A stretch of 64,000 nt of DNA from Cytobacillus oceanisediminis (GCF_022811925.1 NZ_CP065511.1:1-64000); one strand, 5' to 3'. Counted from the stretch's first letter, positions 34,308 to 48,123 are shown. Numbers and translations: made by a program. The notes: generated by a model from the letters alone, not told the origin.

Positions 34308-35573
34308 TTACACCTCCACATCGTACGGTTCATAGTCTTTGCGCAGCGGATGCCCGATCCAGTCTTCCCCAAGCATTATCCGATATAAGTTAGGGTGTCC
34401 CCTGAACTGGATGCCCAGCAAATCATACGTTTCACATTCCGGCCAATCCGCTCCTGCCCATAGCGGCTGCAGAGAATCGATTTCCGGTTTGTCGCGGTCA
34501 ATTTTAACCTTAAGGGCAACAGATTGGCGCTTTTTGTATGAGTATAAGTGAGCATACACTTCCATATGGGTCTCAAAATCAGTGCCATGAAGCTCTGATA
34601 GGTAATCAAAGCCAAGCTGTTCATTATATTTCAGGAATTCTGCCAATTTAAAATATGATTCAGCCTTGGCAACCAAAGTCGGCACATCCTTGGAAAGATC
34701 ATTAATATAGTACTCTTCAAGAACGTCAGCACCAAGGTTTTCTTCAATTACCTTCACATATTTATCAAGATAAGGCTGATTAAAGGATGGCGTTTTTTCT
34801 GCAGCTGGTTCGGTGTCAGCCTTGCTTCCGGCAGCCTTTGCTTTTGCGGCGGCTGCAGCTGCGGCCTTTGCTTTCGCTGCTGCGATTGCCTTGGCCTTCT
34901 CATCATCTCCAGACCCGCCAGCTTGTTTTGTTGAGCGCTTTGCCTTAGTCGCACGCTTTGCCTTCGCATGCTTTTGCTTGGCAATGTCTATATCTTCCGC
35001 AGGTGATTCTTCCTTTGCTTCACCCTGCTCTTTTGCTTTCATTTTAGCCAGTGCTGCAGCTTTCGCCTTCGCGGCTGCGGCGGCTTTTTGCTTGGCCAGA
35101 TCTATATCTTCTGCAGGTGATTCTTCCTTTGCTTCACCCTGCTCTTTCGCTTTCATCTTCGCTAGAGCAGCAGCCTTCGCCTTCGCGGCAGCAGCAGCTT
35201 TTTGCTTGGCCAGATCCATGTCTTCTGCAGGTGATTCTTCCTTCGCTTCACCCTGCTCTTTCGCCTTCATTTTAGCCAGTGCTGCAGCCTTCGCCTTCGC
35301 GGCTGCGGCAGCTTTTTGCTTGGCCAGATCCATTTCTTCTGCAGGTGATTCTTCCTTCGCTTCACCCTGCTCTTTCGCTTTCATCTTTGCTAAGGCTGCA
35401 GCCTTTGCCTTCGCGGCAGCAGCGGCTTTTTGCTTGGCCAGATCCATGTCTTCTGCAGGTGATTCTTCCTTCGCTTCACCCTGCTCTTTCGCCTTCATTT
35501 TAGCCAGTGCTGCAGCCTTCGCTTTAGCTGCTGCTTCTTTTTTCAGCTGTTCAAGATCTTTTTCTCCGCTCAT
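34308..35573 (-). CDS. nuoC: NADH-quinone oxidoreductase subunit C with a long repetitive N terminus
   Basis: 421 residues, far longer than a typical 150-200 residue NuoC. Residues 6-195 are five near-identical 38-residue units rich in Ala, Lys and Glu (unit core AALAKMKAKEQGEAKEESPA). Residues 196-260 continue as Lys/Ala-rich low-complexity sequence. The true 30-kDa subunit domain starts near FNQPYLDKYVKVIEENLGAD and contains the family signature ECETYDLLGIQFRGHPNLYRIML. It couples the B-D module of complex I. The ATG at 35573 follows AAGAAGGTGAT. The N-terminal part is probably helical and highly charged; its role is unknown. Confidence 0.93.
   Translation of the reverse strand: MSGEKDLEQLKKEAAAKAKAAALAKMKAKEQGEAKEESPAEDMDLAKQKAAAAAKAKAAALAKMKAKEQGEAKEESPAEEMDLAKQKAAAAAKAKAAALAKMKAKEQGEAKEESPAEDMDLAKQKAAAAAKAKAAALAKMKAKEQGEAKEESPAEDIDLAKQKAAAAAKAKAAALAKMKAKEQGEAKEESPAEDIDIAKQKHAKAKRATKAKRSTKQAGGSGDDEKAKAIAAAKAKAAAAAAAKAKAAGSKADTEPAAEKTPSFNQPYLDKYVKVIEENLGADVLEEYYINDLSKDVPTLVAKAESYFKLAEFLKYNEQLGFDYLSELHGTDFETHMEVYAHLYSYKKRQSVALKVKIDRDKPEIDSLQPLWAGADWPECETYDLLGIQFRGHPNLYRIMLGEDWIGHPLRKDYEPYDVEV
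34989..35558 (-). repeat. Five tandem 114-bp in-frame repeats in nuoC
   Basis: Units at 35445-35558, 35331-35444, 35217-35330, 35103-35216 and 34989-35102 encode 38 residues each. The first unit diverges at its start. Units 1 and 3 share synonymous choices that unit 2 lacks, which hints at duplication of a two-unit block. High nucleotide identity means copy number could vary between strains. Confidence 0.92.
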
Positions 35574-35576
35574 AGG

Positions 35577-36089
35577 TTAGATCACCTTCTTCCCGGTCTT
35601 AGCCTCATAACGGATTTTTTCTTTTAGCTTATTAATTCCATAAATCAATGCTGCCGGGTTCGGCGGGCATCCTGGTATGTATACATCAACAGGGACAATC
35701 TGGTCGACCCCTTTTACAACTGAGTAAGATTTAACATATGGCCCGCCCGCAGTTGCACAGGAGCCCATTGCAATCACCCATTTTGGTTCAGGCATCTGAT
35801 CATACAGACGGCGGACAATTGGCGCCATTTTCTTTGTCACAGTACCTGATACAATCATGACATCAGACTGGCGGGGGGATGTACGGAAAAAAGATCCGAA
35901 ACGGTCCAAATCATAGTGCGATGAACCTACACCCATCATTTCAATGGCACAACAAGCAAGCCCGAAGGTCATTGGCCACAATGAATTACTCCGCGCCCAC
36001 GCTTTAATCTGTTCCAAAGTTGCCATAAACACATTACGCTGCAGTTCTTCCATTTCTTCTGGGGTAATATTATCCAACTTTAAATCCAT
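35577..36089 (-). CDS. nuoB: NADH-quinone oxidoreductase subunit B (cluster N2)
   Basis: 170 residues. It carries the tandem-cysteine motif [10 protein letters not shown] and the later cysteines in [11 protein letters not shown] and [17 protein letters not shown], which together bind the N2 4Fe-4S cluster that donates electrons to quinone. The start at 36089 (MDLKLDN) is preferred over the ATG at 36110 because AAGGTG is correctly spaced only for it. It overlaps the end of nuoA by 10 bases. Confidence 0.96.
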   Translation of the reverse strand: MDLKLDNITPEEMEELQRNVFMATLEQIKAWARSNSLWPMTFGLACCAIEMMGVGSSHYDLDRFGSFFRTSPRQSDVMIVSGTVTKKMAPIVRRLYDQMPEPKWVIAMGSCATAGGPYVKSYSVVKGVDQIVPVDVYIPGCPPNPAALIYGINKLKEKIRYEAKTGKKVI

Positions 36090-36454
36090 TTCAGCACCTT
36101 CTTTTTCCATGCATAAACAAGTCCAATTACTAGCATAAATACAAAAATCAGCATCTCAATCAATGCAAAAATTCCAAGTTTCTCATAGGCCACAGCCCAC
36201 GGATACAAAAATACCGTCTCTACATCAAAAATGACAAACATCAGGGCAAAAATATAATAGCGGACATTGAACTGCACCCTCGAATCATGGAATGGCTCAA
36301 TCCCGCTCTCATATGTGGTATACTTCGTATCATATGGCTTATAGGGCCGCAAAAGCTTGCCCAAAAACAAAGCCACCACAGGCAGTAAAATTCCCAGGCA
36401 CAAAAACACAAAAACTATCAAATAGTTATTCTGATATAAATTCCAAAGCTCCAT
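36080..36454 (-). CDS. nuoA: NADH-quinone oxidoreductase subunit A
   Basis: 124 residues with three membrane helices. Family features include [29 protein letters not shown], the [46 protein letters not shown] block, and the C-terminal [13 protein letters not shown]. The start at 36454 follows GGAGGGG six bases upstream; the in-frame ATG at 36460 would be too close to it. First gene of the operon, with a SigA-type promoter 57 bases upstream. Confidence 0.96.
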   Translation of the reverse strand: MELWNLYQNNYLIVFVFLCLGILLPVVALFLGKLLRPYKPYDTKYTTYESGIEPFHDSRVQFNVRYYIFALMFVIFDVETVFLYPWAVAYEKLGIFALIEMLIFVFMLVIGLVYAWKKKVLKWI

Positions 36455-36510
36455 GCCCATCCCCTCCAATGCTGAAAATTTTCACAACATTTAAACATGT
36501 AACCGTAACC

Positions 36511-36539
36511 ATTATACACCCTACTCCCCCATGTGTCGA
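36511..36539 (-). promoter_or_regulatory. SigA-type promoter of the nuo operon
   Basis: On the minus strand, TCGACA (36534-36539) and TATAAT (36511-36516) are separated by 17 bases. The -10 box is perfect and the -35 box has one mismatch. It is 57 bases upstream of the nuoA start. Confidence 0.75.
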
Positions 36540-36868
36540 CACAACCTCAGACTATTATTGGAAATTCTCGCTAGGCGCCAAATCGGGTCGCCGAGAGAGA
36601 ATTTACATACGCAGTTTTAAGCCTGTGACACACCTTCCCTAGATTATATGAGCTTGCCCCCAGTCAATATCCATTAAATTCTTCTTTATATTCATCTACC
36701 ATTAAAAATTAAACTTCCAGCTTTGTCAGTGAGTTATCTAACACCTTAGAGGATTTTCATTAAAAACTTATTTATATATCTTTTTTATCTCTAAAAAAGT
36801 GACACTTCTTATCCTGAAACTTCTTATGTATATGCTGTTTTTTAAAATAAAACCTTGTTCCTCAAGTT

Positions 36869-36979
36869 TTTCGGTCAGTTTTCAGCGTTTATCGGTCAAA
36901 TTAGAATTTTATCGGTCAGAATTGTATTTTATCGGCTAGTTCTGCTCTTTTATCGGTCACTTTTCCAATTTATCGGTCA
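36869..36979 (+). repeat. Array 2: six TATCGGTCA motifs at 20-21 bp period
   Basis: Motifs start at 36869 (TTTCGGTCA), 36890, 36910, 36930 (TATCGGCTA), 36951 and 36971, with different AT-rich spacers of 11-12 bp. It lies in the divergent region between nuoA and the LysM-3D gene. Copy number, motif and spacing equal those of array 1 at 827-936. Confidence 0.9.
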
Positions 36980-37249
36980 GTTCCAGTTCAATCAACATTA
37001 CAGCATTAACATGTTGTCAATATAAAACACTTACAAAAGTTTCTATTTAAACCATCTTAAGGATTTAATATATCAAATATGACCATTTCTAATGCTTTTT
37101 GTTCATCTATTATGAACATTATTATGTTTTGCCATTTCTTCGTTAATTTCCTGAAATGTGCGTAATTGAATTATAACTTCCCTGTTCTTTTTCTCAGAAT
37201 TTTCTGTGCTAGCATAGAAATTGTCAACAAAGCTATTAGGAGGTTTAAT

Positions 37250-37966
37250 ATGAAAAAGTATTTTTATTATCTGCTCGCAGCTATAACGATCTGGAGTACT
37301 GCAGGTGTGAGCGCATATGCAGAAGAAGTAACGGTAAACAAAGGGGATACCCTGTGGTCCATAGCACAAAAACATGAAGTGTCCGTTCAGGATATTAAAA
37401 ACTGGAATGGTCTAACTGGCGATTTGATTCATCCAAATGATAAACTCGATGTTTCACCTGAAGAAATATACATAGTAAAATCCGGTGATACGCTATGGAA
37501 TATTGCCAAAACATACGGTATTAATGTACATAACCTTAAAAAATGGAATCAGCTGAACTCAGACCTTATTAAACCTGGTTTAGAGCTTATCATCTATAAA
37601 AATGGCTCAGCGAAGGAAACAAAACCTAAAACAGTTGTAAAAGCTGCTAACACAGAACAGCCTGCAGCTGAAGAAGGCAAAAGCCTGACTGTCACCGCAA
37701 CTGCCTATACAGCCAGCTGTGAAGGATGCATCGGCATTACAAAAACAGGAGTAAATCTTATTGATAACCCGGATGCAAAAGTAATTGCGGTGGATCCGGA
37801 CGTAATTCCTTTGGGTTCTATAGTATTTGTAGAAGGATACGGCTATGCTACTGCCGAGGATATTGGCGGAGGAATTAAAGGAAATGAGATTGATGTGTTT
37901 ATTCCTGCCACATCAGATGCCATGCAATGGGGAAGAAAAGAGGTAAAAGTTACAATTCTGAATTAA
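37250..37966 (+). CDS. Secreted LysM-3D domain protein (YocH-like)
   Basis: 238 residues. A signal peptide (KKYFYYLLAAITIWSTAGVSAYA) is followed by two LysM domains (VTVNKGDTLWSIAQKH..., about 26-68, and YIVKSGDTLWNIAKTY..., about 73-118), a linker and a C-terminal 3D domain (about 145-238) with its three aspartates in VIAVDPDVIPLGS, AEDIGGGIKG and EIDVFIP. Such proteins bind and probably cleave peptidoglycan as MltA-like transglycosylases. The start at 37250 follows TAGGAGG; an upstream frame to 37166 has no site and no signal. A hairpin follows the stop codon. Confidence 0.92.
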   Translation: MKKYFYYLLAAITIWSTAGVSAYAEEVTVNKGDTLWSIAQKHEVSVQDIKNWNGLTGDLIHPNDKLDVSPEEIYIVKSGDTLWNIAKTYGINVHNLKKWNQLNSDLIKPGLELIIYKNGSAKETKPKTVVKAANTEQPAAEEGKSLTVTATAYTASCEGCIGITKTGVNLIDNPDAKVIAVDPDVIPLGSIVFVEGYGYATAEDIGGGIKGNEIDVFIPATSDAMQWGRKEVKVTILN

Positions 37967-37978
37967 ATACTATTAACG

Positions 37979-38005
37979 AAGAGGTCTCTCACACAGGGAC
38001 CTCTT
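37979..38005 (+). terminator. Hairpin after the LysM-3D gene
   Basis: AAGAGGTC (37979-37986) pairs with GACCTCTT (37998-38005) just after the stop codon. The downstream T-run is poor. Confidence 0.6.
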
Positions 38006-38028
38006 AATTGTGCTATTCATAATAATGG

Positions 38029-38259
38029 CTACTTTTTAACCAAGTATGTTTCAGACACCCGGCAAAATGCTTTTAAAAGATTTTGCATACATTTTATCCG
38101 AATCGCTTCGTCAAATAAAAATACGTTGAATATCTCCGCTTCAAGCATGATGAATATTTTCATGGTTGCATCATCCTTATTGCTAATATGATTATTTGTA
38201 AAATAGCTGATTAACTCTCTTTCATAATATTCTATCGTTCCAAATAATACAGTCGACAA
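38029..38259 (-). CDS. Small hypothetical protein
   Basis: 76 residues, not recognised. It is mixed hydrophobic and charged, probably helical, with no signal peptide or metal motif. The start is a TTG at 38259 with AGGGGGTGAT eight bases upstream, a near-ideal ribosome binding site that supports translation; the GTG at 38268 lies inside that site. It is convergent with the LysM-3D gene and has a palindromic repeat upstream. No function can be inferred. Confidence 0.6.
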   Translation of the reverse strand: MSTVLFGTIEYYERELISYFTNNHISNKDDATMKIFIMLEAEIFNVFLFDEAIRIKCMQNLLKAFCRVSETYLVKK

Positions 38260-38331
38260 GGATATCACCCCCTGGTTTTCTCAAACCTTGTCTTTTATAA
38301 AAAATAAAATATATGATTTTGATTGTCGATA

Positions 38332-38461
38332 ACTGTCTAGCTCCACAAGGAACGCTTCGACAGCATCATCATCGCAGGACTAAAAGCGTTAGCTTTTAGG
38401 AGGAGCGCCTACCCCCTCGAGGTCTGGCTTGTCGGGGGTGGGCAAGGCGCTTGCGCTTTTC
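38332..38461 (+). repeat. Modular palindromic repeat (R4)
   Basis: Starts ACTGTCTAGCTCCACAAGG, has the central perfect hairpin CTAAAAGC/GCTTTTAG, then GGAGCGCCTACCCCCTCGAG, and ends GGCAAGGCGCTTGCGCTTTT. It is almost the reverse complement of R3. It lies between the two small hypothetical genes. Confidence 0.8.
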
Positions 38462-38646
38462 TAAGCACATGTTGATAATATATGACTCTATTCTATGGGT
38501 TTCAACAAAATCTGACACTTTTAACAAAATAGTTAAATTAGTTAAAAAGGCCATTCGTTTTTAATATAAATGAAACATGGCTGTTTCCTTTGAAACTATA
38601 TTTTGTGATAAAGTAAACTCAAGAGCTTAAATTAGGAGAAATACAT

Positions 38647-38835
38647 ATGACTAAAAACAACTGCCCAGTTATTCAAAAATTCGATGAGCTCGTTAAAAAA
38701 AGCAATGAGCTAAAAAAAGAACTAGACGTCACTCCTTTTGAAGATAAACAAAAGTTCATGAGCCTTCTCAAAAAGCTCATGACCGTGCATAAGAGTTTAG
38801 ATCAGTTAACCCTATATGACCAGACAAAGTATTGA
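38647..38835 (+). CDS. Small Lys/Glu-rich helical protein
   Basis: 62 residues, not recognised. The sequence is highly charged with leucines at helical spacing (FDELVKKSNELKKELD and FMSLLKKLMTVHKSL), suggesting two amphipathic helices or a short coiled coil. AGGAG lies 8 bases before the ATG, and a strong terminator follows 9 bases after the stop codon, so it looks like an expressed single-gene unit. A Spo0E-like phosphatase was considered because of size, but the SQELD motif is absent. Confidence 0.7.
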   Translation: MTKNNCPVIQKFDELVKKSNELKKELDVTPFEDKQKFMSLLKKLMTVHKSLDQLTLYDQTKY

Positions 38836-38843
38836 AATACTAC

Positions 38844-38873
38844 AAGGACAGGCCTATGCCTGTCCTTTCTTCA
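38844..38873 (+). terminator. Terminator of the 62-residue gene
   Basis: AAGGACAGGC (38844-38853) pairs perfectly with GCCTGTCCTT (38858-38867) around CTAT, followed by TCTTC. Confidence 0.85.
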
Positions 38874-38901
38874 TGTATAAAATGAGGATTGTGACTATCG
38901 A

Positions 38902-38928
38902 CCACTCACCCACCAACATATCAACTAT
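38902..38928 (+). repeat. 27-bp dispersed motif, copy 1
   Basis: CCACTCACCCACCAACATAT followed by CAACTAT. It matches 53361-53387 at 25 of 27 bases. Here it lies between two terminators, downstream of both the 62-residue gene and ftsZ. Confidence 0.7.
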
Positions 38929-38953
38929 CAATAATATACAATTATATTCACCT

Positions 38954-38990
38954 AAAAAAAGGCTGCCCTCATTGAGGCAGCCTTTTTTTT
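38954..38990 (-). terminator. Terminator of the ftsZ gene
   Basis: AAAAAGGCTGCC pairs with GGCAGCCTTTTT around CTCATTGA, with A and T runs on both sides. It abuts the ftsZ stop codon. Confidence 0.88.
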
Positions 38991-40150
38991 TAGTAGCGTC
39001 TTCTTCGGTTTCTAAGGAACGCCGGGGTATCAAGTGACTCTTCTTGCGGGTCAGCCTGCACCCGGTAATCTTCCTGAACCGGTTCCCGATGTTCTCTAAC
39101 CGGCCGGCGATTGCTTGGTTCTTCTGCATACTGATATGTATGAACATATTCTTTTTCTACAGGAGGCTTTGAACTAGGTTTAGCCCTGAGATCCTCTTGT
39201 TCATTGAAGCCGGTCGCAATAACCGTAACAAGTATTTCTTCTTTTAGGGAATCATTTATGACTGAGCCAAATATCATATTTACATCTTCATCTGAAGCAG
39301 AAGCAACGATATCTGCAGCTTCTTGTACTTCATATAAGCTGATATTTGCTCCGCCTGTAATATTCATGATGACGCCGCGGGCTCCATTAATGGACGTTTC
39401 TAATAATGGACTTGATATTGCTTTTCGGGCTGCTTCAGCCGCGCGGTCCTCCCCAGTGGCAATTCCGATTCCCATCAATGCTGTTCCTTTATGGGACATA
39501 ACTGTTTTAACATCGGCAAAATCGAGGTTGATTAAACCAGGAACGGCAATCAAGTCAGAAATACCTTGAACACCCTGGCGGAGGACATTATCCGCTTCCA
39601 TAAACGCTTCAAGCATAGGTGTTTTCTTATCAATAATCTCTAATAAGCGATCATTTGGAATAATAATTAGCGTATCGACTGCTTTTTTCATAGCCTCAAT
39701 GCCAGCATCTGCATTGGCTGCACGCTTGCGGCCCTCAAACTTGAAGGGGCGGGTTACCACACCAATTGTCAGCGCGCCCACTTCACGGGCAATGCGTGCA
39801 ATGGCAGGAGCTGCACCCGTTCCAGTTCCGCCGCCCATTCCGGCAGTAACGAATACCATGTCAGCACCCTTCAATACTTCACGAAGCTGGCTTTCACTTT
39901 CTTCCGCCGCCTTCCTGCCTACATCAGGATTTGCCCCTGCTCCCAGGCCCCTTGTTAAGGTAGCACCGATTTGCATGGTTACTTCTGCCTTTGATTGATT
40001 TAGAGCTTGTCCATCTGTATTAACAGCAATAAACTCTACTCCCTCAACTCCATGTTCAATCATCCTGTTTACAGCGTTGTTTCCCCCGCCGCCGACTCCG
40101 ATGACTTTGATCGTAGCATATTGGTCTATATTTGTATCAAACTCCAGCAT
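38990..40150 (-). CDS. ftsZ: Cell division protein FtsZ, stand-alone copy
   Basis: 386 residues, complete. The GTP-binding loop GGGTGTG (106-112), the N-terminal [15 protein letters not shown] and the T7 loop NLDFAD (208-213) that activates GTP hydrolysis are all intact. A variable linker (about 318-370) leads to the conserved C-terminal tail [12 protein letters not shown] that binds FtsA, EzrA and ZapA-type partners. It is very close to B. subtilis FtsZ, but no ftsA or other dcw gene is adjacent; it sits between a small gene and atpC. The ATG at 40150 follows AAAGGAGGAG. It may be a second FtsZ or a relocated sole copy. Confidence 0.95.
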   Translation of the reverse strand: MLEFDTNIDQYATIKVIGVGGGGNNAVNRMIEHGVEGVEFIAVNTDGQALNQSKAEVTMQIGATLTRGLGAGANPDVGRKAAEESESQLREVLKGADMVFVTAGMGGGTGTGAAPAIARIAREVGALTIGVVTRPFKFEGRKRAANADAGIEAMKKAVDTLIIIPNDRLLEIIDKKTPMLEAFMEADNVLRQGVQGISDLIAVPGLINLDFADVKTVMSHKGTALMGIGIATGEDRAAEAARKAISSPLLETSINGARGVIMNITGGANISLYEVQEAADIVASASDEDVNMIFGSVINDSLKEEILVTVIATGFNEQEDLRAKPSSKPPVEKEYVHTYQYAEEPSNRRPVREHREPVQEDYRVQADPQEESLDTPAFLRNRRRRY

Positions 40151-40192
40151 TGCGGCTCCTCCTTTAATTCAAATAGACTTGCATGATTACTT

Positions 40193-40228
40193 TAAAAAAG
40201 AGAGTAACCCTTTAAAGGTTTACTCTCT
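40193..40228 (-). terminator. Terminator-like hairpin in the ftsZ leader
   Basis: AGAGAGTAACC (40199-40209) pairs with GGTTTACTCTCT (40217-40228) with one bulge. On the minus strand it is followed by TTTTTTAAAG. It ends about 45 bases before the ftsZ start, leaving little room for a promoter downstream of it. Confidence 0.7.
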
Positions 40229-40317
40229 TCTATTGTAAAGGCCTATATGAAAGAATTCGAGTGATTTATCTATTTTTCGGGGCAATTTTCTTAAAATTCC
40301 GGTGGTAAATATTACTA

Positions 40318-40350
40318 TAAAAAACACCCCCAGCTAAGCCAGGGGTGCTG
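40318..40350 (-). terminator. Terminator of the atp operon
   Basis: CACCCC...GGGGTG stem (about 40324-40347) followed by TTTTTTA on the minus strand, directly downstream of the atpC stop codon. Confidence 0.85.
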
Positions 40351-40359
40351 ATGTTTTTA

Positions 40360-40770
<411 letters not shown>

Positions 40771-40789
40771 TTACCCTCCTGGTCCAGAA

Positions 40790-42256
<1,467 letters not shown>

Positions 42257-42280
42257 TCACCTGCCAGCTCCGCTTTTCGT

Positions 42281-42402
42281 TTGTCTAGCTCCAGCGCCTA
42301 GCCCCTCGAGGTCATAAGCCAATCCCTTTCGGAAGGAAAAAACGCCTTCCTGCAGGGCTTGTCTTATGCTTGTCGGGGCTGACCGAGGCGCTTCCGCTTT
42401 TC
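42281..42402 (+). repeat. Modular palindromic repeat (R5) between atpG and atpD
   Basis: Starts TTGTCTAGCTCCAGCGCCTA, then CCCCTCGAGGTCATAAGCC, a central hairpin GGAAGG/CCTTCC, then GGCTTGTCTTATGCTTGTCG and ends GAGGCGCTTCCGCTTTT. It forms a tandem pair with the next copy at a 124-bp period. Confidence 0.88.
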
Positions 42403-42404
42403 TT

Positions 42405-42525
42405 TTGTCTAGCTCCAGCGCCTAGCCCCTCGAGGTCATAAGCCAATCCCTTTCGGAAGGAAAAAACGCCTTCCTGCAGGGCTTGCCTTATGCTTGTCGG
42501 GGCTGATCGAGGCGCTTCCGCTTTT
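42405..42525 (+). repeat. Modular palindromic repeat (R6) between atpG and atpD
   Basis: Near-identical to R5 (differences such as GCCTTATG for GTCTTATG and GATCGAGG for GACCGAGG). The near-identity suggests recent duplication or conversion. It ends 6 bases before the atpG stop codon. Confidence 0.88.
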
Positions 42526-42530
42526 CTTAA

Positions 42531-43394
<864 letters not shown>

Positions 43395-43417
43395 TCACCA
43401 CCCTTTTTCAAGATTAG

Positions 43418-43535
43418 GCCAGCTGCAGCGCCTAGCCCCTCGAGTCATAAGCCAATCCCTTCCGGAAGGAAAGTACACCTTCCTGCTGGGCTCGTCTTAT
43501 GCTTGTCGGGGCTGACCAAGGCGCTTCCGCTTTTT
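43418..43535 (+). repeat. Modular palindromic repeat (R7) between atpA and atpG
   Basis: Starts CCAGCTGCAGCGCCTAGCCC, then CTCGAGTCATAAGCC, a central hairpin GGAAGG/CCTTCC, CTCGTCTTATGCTTGTCGGG and ends AAGGCGCTTCCGCTTTT. A somewhat diverged copy of R5/R6 that has lost part of the CCTCGAGG core. Confidence 0.85.
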
Positions 43536-43600
43536 ATTGTTTGTCAGAACCGAATTGAGTTGCTTAGATGGGGAGCACTTCCCCATCCAGGCAATCTCCA

Positions 43601-45124
<1,524 letters not shown>

Positions 45125-45133
45125 CTACGAATC

Positions 45134-46233
<1,100 letters not shown>

Positions 46234-46280
46234 TCATATGCATGATTCCGAATTAGTTTTACGGTAAAAAAACATAAAGG

Positions 46281-46314
46281 AATGGCGAAGGTTCACGGAA
46301 TGATCTTCGCCATT
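46281..46314 (-). other. Intercistronic hairpin between atpE and atpF
   Basis: AATGGCGAAG (46281-46290) pairs perfectly with CTTCGCCATT (46305-46314) around a 14-base loop. It lies 24 bases downstream of atpE. A stem here could protect the atpE mRNA 3' end or partly terminate transcription, fitting the higher demand for subunit c; this role is inferred. Confidence 0.75.
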
Positions 46315-46337
46315 TAGAACGATTGGTACAGTATTAA

Positions 46338-46589
<252 letters not shown>

Positions 46590-46625
46590 TTATAATGTTT
46601 TGTCCATGAAATGAACAGGTATATA

Positions 46626-47345
<720 letters not shown>

Positions 47346-47360
47346 TCACCTCTCTTCCCG

Positions 47361-47735
47361 CTATTTACGTAATTGAAAAGATTGAAGAAAATAATCTATC
47401 ATAATGACAATATAGGATGTCATTAATCCAAATACCACACTGATCAGATGCAGCTTATCAGGATATTCCAGAGCGATCATGACAGCAAAAACTGCTGTAG
47501 CCATTCTGGATACCGTTCCAAGTGAACGCACCTTCTCGCCTCTCTCGACTGCCTCTCCAAACTGCAGCGCCTTTCGTGATATCAGCCACAGATTGAACAG
47601 ACTCAGGCTTGTACCAAAGATCAAGCCCAGAAAAATAGATTGATATGGTGTAAAACCCCAGCCGAGAACGTATACAGACAACAAAAGGAATATGTATTTT
47701 CGCTGTCTTTGAAAAGTTACTTTGATTTCCGGCAT
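47361..47735 (-). CDS. atpI: ATP synthase assembly/auxiliary protein AtpI
   Basis: 124 residues with four hydrophobic segments (YIFLLLSVYVLGWGFTPYQS, IFLGLIFGTSLSLFNLWLIS, ATAVFAVMIALEYP, ISVVFGLMTSYIVIMIDYFL), the AtpI layout. AtpI assists c-ring assembly. The start is taken at 47735 because AGGAG lies 10 bases upstream; the ATG at 47744 would overlap the atpZ stop (ATGA) but is too close to that site. Either start is possible. Confidence 0.88.
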   Translation of the reverse strand: MPEIKVTFQRQRKYIFLLLSVYVLGWGFTPYQSIFLGLIFGTSLSLFNLWLISRKALQFGEAVERGEKVRSLGTVSRMATAVFAVMIALEYPDKLHLISVVFGLMTSYIVIMIDYFLQSFQLRK

Positions 47736-47740
47736 GATGT

Positions 47741-47962
47741 TCATTCTCCTGTGAAGAAATGTTGGATTAAGCGAAGCATGGCGTATATCCCGGCGCCCAG
47801 TCCAATGAACAAGCCGATTAATAGGAATAACGGCTCTGTTCCTGCCTTGCTGTCAAACCACCTTCCGGCGAAAATGCCAATGAGCGTGGAACCTACTAAC
47901 TGAGAAAGAATGGCGGACATTAAGGCCATCGCCTTAAATGGGTTGCGGTCTTTTTGACGCAT
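47741..47962 (-). CDS. atpZ: AtpZ/AtpI-family small membrane protein
   Basis: 73 residues with two membrane helices (LMSAILSQLVGSTLIGIFAGRWFD and PLFLLIGLFIGLGAGIYAMLRLI). This is the AtpZ pattern; in alkaliphilic Bacillus AtpZ leads the atp operon and has been linked to magnesium supply with AtpI. The start at 47962 (MRQKDRNPF) follows GGGAGG; the longer frame to 48010 lacks a site. First gene of the operon, with a strong promoter about 130 bases upstream. Confidence 0.85.
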   Translation of the reverse strand: MRQKDRNPFKAMALMSAILSQLVGSTLIGIFAGRWFDSKAGTEPLFLLIGLFIGLGAGIYAMLRLIQHFFTGE

Positions 47963-48094
47963 AAAAACGCATCCTCCCTTAAGAGAATGGTAAGTGGGTT
48001 TTGAGGCCATAATTAATCACATTAACATCATGCAGAAGTGGGAAATATGTCTGCAAAAATATTTTGAAAACCCTATCATCTTTTACCCTTTGTA

Positions 48095-48123
48095 AGCATA
48101 CAATAGGGCTTTGTCAATGTCAA
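48095..48123 (-). promoter_or_regulatory. SigA-type promoter of the atp operon
   Basis: On the minus strand TTGACA (48118-48123) and TATGCT (48095-48100) are separated by exactly 17 bases. A second TTGACA overlaps at 48112-48117. The -35 box is perfect and the -10 box is a close match. Confidence 0.8.

Larger units (their letters stand above)
36455..37249. other. Large divergent intergenic region between nuoA and the LysM-3D gene
   Basis: About 795 bases with no credible gene. It holds the nuo promoter (36511-36539), an imperfect inverted repeat at 36563-36606 (AATTCTC...GGCG with CGCC...GAGAATT) and array 2. The remainder is AT-rich. The promoter of the LysM-3D gene should lie near 37150-37230, but I cannot place it with confidence. 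Confidence 0.7.

Noticed and set aside
34813..35580. Long plus-strand open frame opposite nuoC
   Set aside because: It is the antisense of the Ala/Lys-rich repeats, which lack stop codons in several frames. It has no ribosome binding site, and the minus-strand product is a recognised enzyme.
38647..38835. Spo0E-like phosphatase
   Set aside because: Size fits, but the SQELD motif of the family is missing.
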